From assembly GCF_006539145.1 (NCBI RefSeq), contig NZ_BJML01000002.1, positions 248,001 to 312,000 of the forward strand: a DNA stretch of 64,000 nucleotides, in the 5' to 3' direction. Position numbers and translations under genes: made by a program. The notes under the pieces are model-generated. The model was given only the letters and a program-made list of their open reading frames with translations. It was not told the DNA's origin and did no database searches. The DNA comes from Microbacterium testaceum. GTDB taxonomy: Bacteria > Actinomycetota > Actinomycetes > Actinomycetales > Microbacteriaceae. Shown one piece after another: positions 57,499 through 64,000 of this stretch (its first letter is position 1; each line of letters opens with the position of its first letter).

Positions 57499-60192
57499 AT
57501 GCCCGAGAACAAACGAACGGCTAGCGGTGCCCTCGGCGGCATCGTCGGCCTGGTCGGCCTGAGCGCGGTCGCCGGACTCCTGGTCACCGCTGCCGTGACG
57601 CCGGCCATCGCCGTCTCCGGTGCCGCTGCCTCCAGCGCGATCACCGTCTTCGACAACATGCCCAGTTACCTGAAGCCCGACGAGCTCATGCAGCCGACGA
57701 CGCTCATGGCCGGCGACCGGGTGCTGGCGAAGTTCTACGACCAGAACCGCTCCCCCGTCACCTTCGACCAGGTCAACCCGGTCATGTACGACGCGATCCT
57801 CTCGTCGGAAGACCCGCGCTACTACCAGCACGGCGGCGTCGACCTCATCGGAACGACCCGCGCCCTGCTCAGCAACGCCTCGGGCGGCGAGACGCAGGGT
57901 GGATCGTCGATCAGCCAGCAGTACGTCAAGAACGTGCTCGTGCAGCGCTGCGAGCGCGACGCCAAGGCCGTCGAGGCGACCGACACCACTCCCGCGATGA
58001 CGCGCGACGAAGCGCTGCAGAAGTGCGCCCTCGAGGCCGTGCAGTCAGACGGCGCCGCCGGCTACCAGCGCAAGCTGCAGGAGATGCGGTACGCGATCCA
58101 GCTCGAGAAGGAGTACACGAAGGACCAGATCCTTCTCGGCTACCTGAATATCGCCAACTTCGGTGGCACCACCTACGGCATTGACGCCGCAGCGCGCTAC
58201 TACTTCAACACCCCCGCCGCCAACTTGAGCGTCGGCCAGGCGGCAGTTCTCGCGGGCATGGTGCAGAACCCCAACCGCTTCCGAATCGACCGCCCCGAAG
58301 GCTCGATCAGCGACGGCGAGACCGCGTGGAATAAAGCACCCGACGGCTCGATCGACGACGTCGACCAGAGCACGATCCAGGCCCTCTATACGTTGCGCGA
58401 CAACGGCGAGATCACACAGGAGCAACTCGTCAACGCCGCCGACGGCTACAGCGAGACCAAGGGCCGACAGCTCTACGTGCTCAGCCGTATGGAGGTCGAC
58501 GGAAAGATCACGCACGAGCAGTATGTGGCAGCCGCGATCGAGCCGATCACCCCCAAGATCACACCGACCAGCCAGGGGTGCGCCTCGTCCGCCGCGCCGT
58601 ACTACTGCCAGTACGTGGTGTCGACGATCCTGAACGATCCGGCTTTCGGCACTGACACCGACGACCGCGTGCGCGCCCTCCGCCAGGACGGCCTGACTAT
58701 CCAGACGACGCTCGACTGGCGCGTTCAGGATGCCGCTCAGAACGCGATGAACGCGTACACGCCCGCAAGCATCGACGGCATGAACTTCGGTTCGACCGTC
58801 GTCAACCTCGAGTCCAAGACCGGGCGCATCCTCGCCATCGCGCAGAACACCAAGTTCACGCAGGACCCCGGGCAAGCGGAGTCCGATCCCTCCTATAACT
58901 CCGTGATCTTCGCGGGCGACAGCACGAACGGCGGGTCCATCGGTTTCAACGCGGGATCGACCTTCAAGCTTTTCACTCTCGTGGACTGGCTCCAGACAGG
59001 GCACTCCCTGAACGAGACGCTGAACGGCCGGATCGGTCCCGTGCCGAACATGACGAACTCGTGCACCGGCAACTACGTGAACAAGAACAACGACCGCATC
59101 AACAACTTCGGCAACGACGGCGGCTACGTCGGAACGCCGATGATGTTCACGCGCGACTCGCTCAACACCGGCTACCTCCAGATGGCGGCGCAGCTCGACC
59201 TCTGTGACATCGCCAAGACGGCCAAGAAGCTCGGCGTGACCCGGGGTGATGGTTCGGACATCACGATGCAGTACGCCAACAACGTCATCGGCAGCGATAA
59301 CGTCTCTCCCATCGCGATGGCCGGGGCCTACGCCACGGTCGCCAACGGTGGGACGCTTTGCCAGCCCAAAGTGATCGACAAGGTCACCGACAGCAGCGGC
59401 GCGGAGCGTGCCATCCCCGAGCGCACCTGCTCGGCTGCGCTGACCCCGGAGGTCTCTGCAACGGCCGCATACGCCCTGCAGGGCGTCATGGCCCGTGGCG
59501 GGACCGGTGCCCGTGGCAACCCCGGCGATGGCACCCCCGTTCTCGGTAAGACCGGTACCCACGAAGAGTGGCAGACGTGGATGATCGAGTCGTCGACCAA
59601 CACGACGACCGCCGCCTGGGTCGGCAACTACGAGGGCAGCGTCAACGTCTTCAAGAAGTTCTGGGGCGGTCGCGCTCTCTCGGACATCCGTTATCCCCTG
59701 GCGGCCGATGTGCAGCGCGCGTCCGACGACTTCTACGGCGGCGACCGGTTCCCCGACCCCTCGTCGAACCTCCTCCGCACCCAGATGCGGGATCTACCGA
59801 ACGTGGTGGGGCAGAGCATCTCCGACGCCACCTCGACCCTCCAGAACGCGGGTTTCCGCGTCTCGGTCGGTGACCCCGTCGACTCCCCGTCGGGTCCTGA
59901 CACGGTCGCCGCGCAGAACCCCGGTGCCGGTTCGGCCCCCGCGGGCTCGCAGATCACGTTGAGCCCCGGTAACGGCCAGGGTGCGACGGTGCCGAACGTG
60001 GGCGGGCAGACCGTTCCCGCGGCCCAGGCAGCACTGAACGCGGCCGGCTTCACGAACGTGTCCATCGGCGCCTGCCAGCCCGAGGGCAACGCTCCGAACG
60101 AGGGCCAGGTGACGGCCACGAACCCGGCCGCCGGCACGGCGACGAACAAGAGCGCCGCGATCGCTCTGTCCATCGTCGCGAAGAAGTGCTGA
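57499..60192 (+). CDS. class A penicillin-binding protein with PASTA domains
   Basis: 897 aa bifunctional wall polymerase. One membrane helix (about 10-45), GT51 glycosyltransferase domain with EDPRYYQHGGVD and GGSSISQQYVKN, then the transpeptidase domain with Ser in GSTFKLF, SLN in RDSLNTGYL, and LGKTGTHEEW. Two PASTA domains close the protein (from about 770: LPNVVGQSISDATSTL and VPNVGGQTVPAAQAAL). Two Cys pairs lie in the outer part. Same plan as PonA2/PonA1 of actinobacteria. TGATG overlap with the next gene. Confidence 0.95.
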   Translation: MPENKRTASGALGGIVGLVGLSAVAGLLVTAAVTPAIAVSGAAASSAITVFDNMPSYLKPDELMQPTTLMAGDRVLAKFYDQNRSPVTFDQVNPVMYDAILSSEDPRYYQHGGVDLIGTTRALLSNASGGETQGGSSISQQYVKNVLVQRCERDAKAVEATDTTPAMTRDEALQKCALEAVQSDGAAGYQRKLQEMRYAIQLEKEYTKDQILLGYLNIANFGGTTYGIDAAARYYFNTPAANLSVGQAAVLAGMVQNPNRFRIDRPEGSISDGETAWNKAPDGSIDDVDQSTIQALYTLRDNGEITQEQLVNAADGYSETKGRQLYVLSRMEVDGKITHEQYVAAAIEPITPKITPTSQGCASSAAPYYCQYVVSTILNDPAFGTDTDDRVRALRQDGLTIQTTLDWRVQDAAQNAMNAYTPASIDGMNFGSTVVNLESKTGRILAIAQNTKFTQDPGQAESDPSYNSVIFAGDSTNGGSIGFNAGSTFKLFTLVDWLQTGHSLNETLNGRIGPVPNMTNSCTGNYVNKNNDRINNFGNDGGYVGTPMMFTRDSLNTGYLQMAAQLDLCDIAKTAKKLGVTRGDGSDITMQYANNVIGSDNVSPIAMAGAYATVANGGTLCQPKVIDKVTDSSGAERAIPERTCSAALTPEVSATAAYALQGVMARGGTGARGNPGDGTPVLGKTGTHEEWQTWMIESSTNTTTAAWVGNYEGSVNVFKKFWGGRALSDIRYPLAADVQRASDDFYGGDRFPDPSSNLLRTQMRDLPNVVGQSISDATSTLQNAGFRVSVGDPVDSPSGPDTVAAQNPGAGSAPAGSQITLSPGNGQGATVPNVGGQTVPAAQAALNAAGFTNVSIGACQPEGNAPNEGQVTATNPAAGTATNKSAAIALSIVAKKC

Positions 60193-61115
60193 TGACACGT
60201 CCTCTCGTGACGGCCGCCCTCGCACCCCTCGGGGTCGCGGGGGCGGCCGCTGTCGGGGCCGCCGTGTGGGGCGCGGGCATCGAGCGCTACCTGTTCACGG
60301 TGTGCTACCACGCGCTGCGTGTCCTCCCCAAAGGGGCCGAGCCGATCCGCGTCCTTCACGTCTCCGACGCGCACATGGCTCCCTGGCAGCACCGCAAGCA
60401 GGAATGGATGGCTCGTCTGTCCGAGCTATCGCCCGACCTCGTCGTGAACACGGGCGACAATCTCGGTCACCGCGACGGACTCATCGGCATCCGGACGGCC
60501 TTCGCACCCCTACGGGGTGTGCCCGGACTGGTCGTGCACGGGTCGAACGACTTCCAAGAGCCGGCGCCCCGTAACCCCCTGCGGTACTTTCTGGGGCCGT
60601 CCGGTCATCAGCCCGCGCACAAGCACCTCGATGTCGACGCCCTCGACCGGTATTTCACCGATGACCTGGGGTGGAGCATCCTCGACGACACCGCTGTGTC
60701 GCTCGAGGTGAAGGGCCTACGCGTCACCGCCTTCGGCGTCAACGACGCCCACCGCAAGTGGGACCACCCCGAGCTCATCCCCCCGGTGTTGGAACGCCTG
60801 GATGCCGCCGACCTCACGCTCGGCGTGATGCACGCGCCCTACCGGCGTACTCTCGACACGTTCACCGACCTCGGCGCCGACGTACTGCTCGCCGGTCATA
60901 CGCACGGTGGACAGGTGCGGGTGCCGTTCCGCCGCGAGGCGCTCGTGTCGAACTGCGACATCCCGCTGGATCAAGCACGCGGGCTCAGCGACTGGACCCA
61001 CGAAGGCCGCACCGTGCCGTTGAACGTCAGCGCGGGGCTCGGTCACTCGATCTACGCCCCCGTTCGCTTCGCGTGCCGCCCGGAGGCATCGCTGCTCACT
61101 CTGCTGCCGCGCTGA
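60192..61115 (+). CDS. membrane-anchored metallophosphoesterase
   Basis: 307 aa. N-terminal hydrophobic segment, then a calcineurin-like fold with the metal motifs VLHVSDAHM, NTGDNLGH, HGSNDF (GNHD variant), LGVMHAPY and LAGHTHGGQVR. ATG 60192 shares a base with the stop of the penicillin-binding protein gene (TGATG). The pairing is conserved in actinobacteria (Rv3682-Rv3683 in M. tuberculosis), which suggests a wall or lipid-linked substrate. Confidence 0.92.
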   Translation: MTRPLVTAALAPLGVAGAAAVGAAVWGAGIERYLFTVCYHALRVLPKGAEPIRVLHVSDAHMAPWQHRKQEWMARLSELSPDLVVNTGDNLGHRDGLIGIRTAFAPLRGVPGLVVHGSNDFQEPAPRNPLRYFLGPSGHQPAHKHLDVDALDRYFTDDLGWSILDDTAVSLEVKGLRVTAFGVNDAHRKWDHPELIPPVLERLDAADLTLGVMHAPYRRTLDTFTDLGADVLLAGHTHGGQVRVPFRREALVSNCDIPLDQARGLSDWTHEGRTVPLNVSAGLGHSIYAPVRFACRPEASLLTLLPR

Positions 61116-61137
61116 CAACTTCTCCACAGCCGCCTCG

Positions 61138-61165
61138 GGGGCCGATCCGTGCACGGATCGGCCCC
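61138..61165 (+). terminator. terminator after the metallophosphoesterase gene
   Basis: 28-bp perfect palindrome (GGGGCCGATCCGTG and its complement) followed by TTC, 23 bp past the stop. Confidence 0.8.
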
Positions 61166-61230
61166 TTCGCGCGTCGAGAGGACGTGTCGTTCCCCGAAGA
61201 TCGAGTTCCTCGACCGAAGGGACTCCCCCG

Positions 61231-62748
61231 ATGCGCCACCGTCCACCCTCTCTCCGACGCCTCCCCGCCGTCCTGACGCTCGTCGCCGTCTTGTTGGGCG
61301 TCGCCGTGGCGCCGGCTGCGAACGCCGCTGACCGAGGCACGGGCTTCGGTACGTGGGCCCCGCTCTCCCGCACCGGTTGGCACGGCTCGATGCGGGTGGG
61401 AGATGTTCACACCTATTGCATACATCCCGGCCTTCCCGTCGCCACCGGGACCACGACGGACCACGGCATCACCACCGACGTCAACGGACTGACCCCGCAG
61501 CAGCTGATCTCCATCAACTACCTCGTCAGCACGTACGGGCAGACCGGCGACGCGGTGCAGGCGGCAAGCGTCGGGTGGGCGGTGAAAGCCATCGTCGACC
61601 GGGATACGACGTTGCATTCCTGGGGGTACGGCGGGAACGAGCTGACCGAGGCGATCGACTACATCATGCGGAGAGCGAGCCCCGAGAACAGCACCGCGAT
61701 TCAGCAGCGCACCGTGCGGTATCTGGCCGAAGCCGAGGGCATGCCCGTTCCACGAGTGGGCGGCTCGCTGACGCTGTCGATGGACGAAGACGATCCCACG
61801 CGGGGAGCGGTGACGCTCGATGTCGACCCGACCGCCTCGGGAACACTTCGACTCGAAAACGCGGTCTTCGCCGACACGGGAAGCTCCGAGCGTGCCGGAA
61901 TCCAGGGGGCGGCCACGTACCCGATCATCTCTCCGGTGACGGCGTCCGACGACGGACGACCGTACGTCGCCCGGGCCGCAGGTACATTCACCGTGCGTTC
62001 GGCAGCCATCCGGTACTACTCGACCCCAGGCCAACAGGAGTCTGCCGGGCCGGCCGAACCCACCACCTTCACTCTGACGACCCAAGACGCCTCACCGCGG
62101 CCCGTGCGCTTCTCCCCGCGGATCGAGACGGCGGCCACGATCGACTCCCGTGGCCGGTTCGTCGATGACGTCATGGTGTCTGCCGGTGACGGTGTCTGGC
62201 CGCGACACAGCGACGGGACTTTCGTGGTCGTGAGTGCAACTGCCGACGTCTACCGGACGAACGCGTTCCCCGCCGAGGCCACCGAGATCCCGTCAAATCT
62301 CAGCCCGGTAGCCCACCTCGAACTCCGCACCGACCCGAAGATCGGCCCCGCCGTCTATCGGACGGTATCCGCCGCCCTGCCCGGTCCGGGCGTCTACACG
62401 GCGGTGTGGCGCATCGAGCGCACCTCACAGGACCCTGCTTCGGTCGTCAACTTCCCCACGCGCTACTTCTGGATGGAGCGTTTCGCCACTCCCGCACAGA
62501 CGGAGCAGCTGGCTTTCTCTCCGCCGCCGGCTGACCCCGAGCCCTCCCCAACGGCGACCCCCACGACCGTCGCCGCGATCATTCCGCCGACACCGCCGGC
62601 ACCCCCGCTGGTTCCCGCCGCACTCGCACTGACAGGAGTGTCCGGGACATCGCTGGTGGTGACGAGCGGCGTCTCCGCCGGCACCATTGCCGTAGGAATG
62701 TATGCCTGGCGGCGCGGTCGCCGACGCACACAGCCGCTGACCGGGTGA
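61231..62748 (+). CDS. LAXTG-anchored surface protein with probable thioester domain
   Basis: 505 aa. Signal peptide cleaved near ANA (residue 32). Residues 45-190 look like a thioester domain: Cys63 in HTYCIHPG and Gln110 in AVQAASVGWAV match the Cys and the T/V-Q-x-A motif that form an internal Cys-Gln bond in Gram-positive adhesins. A beta-rich stalk (about 200-430) and a Pro-rich linker follow, then LALTG (465-469), a membrane helix and RRGRRR. The domain would let the cell bind host or plant surfaces covalently. The bond is predicted, not shown. Confidence 0.75.
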   Translation: MRHRPPSLRRLPAVLTLVAVLLGVAVAPAANAADRGTGFGTWAPLSRTGWHGSMRVGDVHTYCIHPGLPVATGTTTDHGITTDVNGLTPQQLISINYLVSTYGQTGDAVQAASVGWAVKAIVDRDTTLHSWGYGGNELTEAIDYIMRRASPENSTAIQQRTVRYLAEAEGMPVPRVGGSLTLSMDEDDPTRGAVTLDVDPTASGTLRLENAVFADTGSSERAGIQGAATYPIISPVTASDDGRPYVARAAGTFTVRSAAIRYYSTPGQQESAGPAEPTTFTLTTQDASPRPVRFSPRIETAATIDSRGRFVDDVMVSAGDGVWPRHSDGTFVVVSATADVYRTNAFPAEATEIPSNLSPVAHLELRTDPKIGPAVYRTVSAALPGPGVYTAVWRIERTSQDPASVVNFPTRYFWMERFATPAQTEQLAFSPPPADPEPSPTATPTTVAAIIPPTPPAPPLVPAALALTGVSGTSLVVTSGVSAGTIAVGMYAWRRGRRRTQPLTG

Positions 62749-62749
62749 T

Positions 62750-62804
62750 GTTCTGCCAGAGTGGCGTGCGTCGCTTCGAGGCCCGCACGCCGCTCCGGCA
62801 GAAC
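62750..62804 (+). terminator. terminator after the thioester surface protein gene
   Basis: Long hairpin: GTTCTGCC / GGCAGAAC continued by AGAGTGGCGTGC / GCACGCCGCTCC with one mismatch and one G-T pair; 15-nt loop. Confidence 0.65.
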
Positions 62805-62877
62805 CTGACTGATCGAACTCGAACTCCCGGAGTGGTTCGAAGCACTCCTCGGTGCAGGGTAGACTTGTCTAGTTGCA

Positions 62878-62951
62878 ACGGGGTGTGGCGCAGCTTGGTA
62901 GCGCGCGTCGTTCGGGACGACGAGGCCGCAGGTTCAAATCCTGTCACCCCG
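62878..62951 (+). tRNA. tRNA-Pro (CGG)
   Basis: 74 nt. Acceptor CGGGGTG / CACCCCG, anticodon stem CGTCG / CGACG with loop TTCGGGA giving CGG, T loop TTCAAAT, discriminator A. CCA is encoded at 62952-62954. Confidence 0.96.
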
Positions 62952-62963
62952 ACCACTGCATCA

Positions 62964-62999
62964 ACAGAAGGGCCCTCTGCTCAGGCGGAGGGCCCTTCT
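62964..62999 (+). terminator. terminator after tRNA-Pro
   Basis: Perfect 13-bp stem CAGAAGGGCCCTC / GAGGGCCCTTCTG with a 10-nt loop. Confidence 0.75.
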
Positions 63000-63142
63000 G
63001 CTATACGGGTAGAGCATCGCCCCGGGATGCCCGAGCGGCACCCCGCCGACCGCACCGGCGGACCGCGAACGAGACGCTCCCACACCCGCGCTCGAAGCCA
63101 CGTGCCGCTGGCGATCACCTCCTGCGTGATCCCGACATAGCG

Positions 63143-63188
63143 AAGCGCCCCCGGCTCCTCCCGAAACGGGGAGGCACCGGGGGCGCTT
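63143..63188 (-). terminator. terminator after the right-edge surface protein gene
   Basis: Outer 12-bp stem AAGCGCCCCCGG / CCGGGGGCGCTT enclosing a second hairpin (CCTCCCG-AAA-CGGGGAGG). Lies 12 bp past the stop on the minus strand. Confidence 0.7.
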
Positions 63189-63200
63189 GCTCAGTCGTGC

Positions 63201-64000
63201 TTAGCTCTTCGCCCGACGCAGCGAGCGGAAGCCGAGGGCGCCGATCCCGCCGAGCAGGAGCGCCAGGGCGCCCCAGGCCAGCGGAGCGACGTCGCCGCCC
63301 ATACCGGTGACCGCCAGGCCACCACCGTTACCGGCCGGGGCGGGGGTACCGCTCGGGGCCGGGGCTGCAGCGGCGACGACGGTGAAGTTCAGGTACGTGC
63401 CGTTCGACACGCCCTGGACCGTCTGGACAGCACCGAGCTCGTACGCGCCCTCACCGAGAACGGTGGGGAGCACGACCGACCACGTGCCGTTCTGCACCGT
63501 GGTGCGAGCGACCTCGCTCTGGTTGACCACGACAACGATCTCCGCGCCGTTGACTCCCGTACCAGAGACAGACGTCGGGACAGCCGCACCGCTGTAGGTC
63601 GCACCGTCCTGGATGCCGTCGATCGTCGGTGCCGGCGGGGCGATCGTGAAGTAGATCACAGCCGCAGCAGAGACCTGACCGTCGCGAGCCTGGGTCGCCG
63701 AGACGGTGTACGCACCGATGCCGAGGTCGACCGGGATCGACCAGGTGCCGTCCGCACGCACGACCGCACTGCCGTTCGCGGCGACGGCTGCCGGGGCCAC
63801 CTTGACCCGGGCGTCGTCACCGGGCGCGGAGTCGTCGACCGTCTCGGCAGTCAGGGTCACTGTCGCTCCGGGGAGACCGGTCCCCGTGAACTCATTCAGC
63901 TGATCGATGACGATCGAGCCGTTTCCGGGTGACGTGATGACGGGCGGAGCCGCCTTGACTTCGACGGTTGCGTCGACCGACGGCGACCGGCTGAAACCGC
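63201..64000 (-). CDS. LAXTG-anchored Ig-like repeat surface protein, C-terminal part
   Basis: 266 codons are visible; the N-terminus lies beyond the window. Repeated Ig-like modules of about 90 residues share the pattern G-PGATVTLTAE ... ADGTWSIPVDLGIGAYTVSATQ and GVNGAEIVVVVN ... NGTWSVVLPTVLGEGAYELGAVQ, as in stalk domains of large adhesins. A Pro/Ala/Gly linker leads to LAVTG, a hydrophobic helix and FRSLRRAKS. LAXTG marks it for a class E sortase. The role is a surface stalk; any head domain is outside the window. Confidence 0.85.
   Translation of the reverse strand, partial: GFSRSPSVDATVEVKAAPPVITSPGNGSIVIDQLNEFTGTGLPGATVTLTAETVDDSAPGDDARVKVAPAAVAANGSAVVRADGTWSIPVDLGIGAYTVSATQARDGQVSAAAVIYFTIAPPAPTIDGIQDGATYSGAAVPTSVSGTGVNGAEIVVVVNQSEVARTTVQNGTWSVVLPTVLGEGAYELGAVQTVQGVSNGTYLNFTVVAAAAPAPSGTPAPAGNGGGLAVTGMGGDVAPLAWGALALLLGGIGALGFRSLRRAKS

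Overview
The window is high-GC actinobacterial DNA. Codon use, frequent GTG starts, many GTGA/ATGA/TGATG gene overlaps, a SigK/RskA pair, a reduced Tad pilus locus, WXG100 proteins and LAXTG-type wall anchors all point to Microbacteriaceae, most likely Microbacterium. This is inferred from gene content; no rRNA is present. Three tRNAs are seen (Lys-TTT, Thr-CGT, Pro-CGG).

Layout. 1-2523: 5' part of a Pls/PosA-type peptide synthetase (minus), divergent from the phosphate operon pstSCAB (2683-6864), with PHO-box repeats between them. 6920-10120 (minus): class IV aminotransferase, a conserved unknown, and rskA-sigK. 10439: a fasciclin lipoprotein, the classic SigK target. 11228-14366: iron-siderophore uptake, with a binding protein divergent from two permeases around one DtxR/IdeR box that fills the whole 23-bp gap. 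14406: tRNA-Lys, followed by a patch of orphan and broken genes to about 15.9 kb. 15978-24138: two very large, divergent, secreted GH43/LamG proteins with LAXTG wall anchors, next to a secreted HExxH protein. 25010-29494: LysR regulator, then mesX-mesD (folate-independent methionine synthase and its DUF1852 partner), an aldo/keto reductase and a small basic protein. 29533-37196: Lrp regulator, EamA exporter, molybdopterin oxidoreductase with its own membrane domain, PAS histidine kinase, nicotinamidase, MMPL transporter and a small membrane protein. 37465-44655 (minus): tRNA-Thr, deoC, TAP-like lipoprotein hydrolase, holB, tmk, topA. 44716-47529 (minus): Tad pilus genes. 47969: acs. 50059-55796: a type VII secretion-associated island with a WXG100 protein, a tandem triplicated gene family of unknown function (middle copy broken) and a convergent four-gene operon (YbaB-like, EspC-like, WXG-like, YbaB-like). 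55843-61115: PAP2 phosphatase, ridA, a DUF4177-like gene, a class A penicillin-binding protein with PASTA domains and a metallophosphoesterase; this order resembles the ponA2 region of mycobacteria. 61231-64000: two more LAXTG-anchored surface proteins, one with a likely internal thioester domain, around tRNA-Pro.

Main themes: nutrient-controlled uptake (phosphate, iron), plant-polysaccharide attack from the cell wall, four sortase-anchored surface proteins, and an uncharacterised type VII-associated island. The best candidates for something undescribed are the triplicated family with its WXG100 neighbour, the YbaB/EspC/WXG/YbaB operon, the short leader RNA in front of the Tad genes, and the shared palindrome that links the GH43 and metalloprotease promoters.
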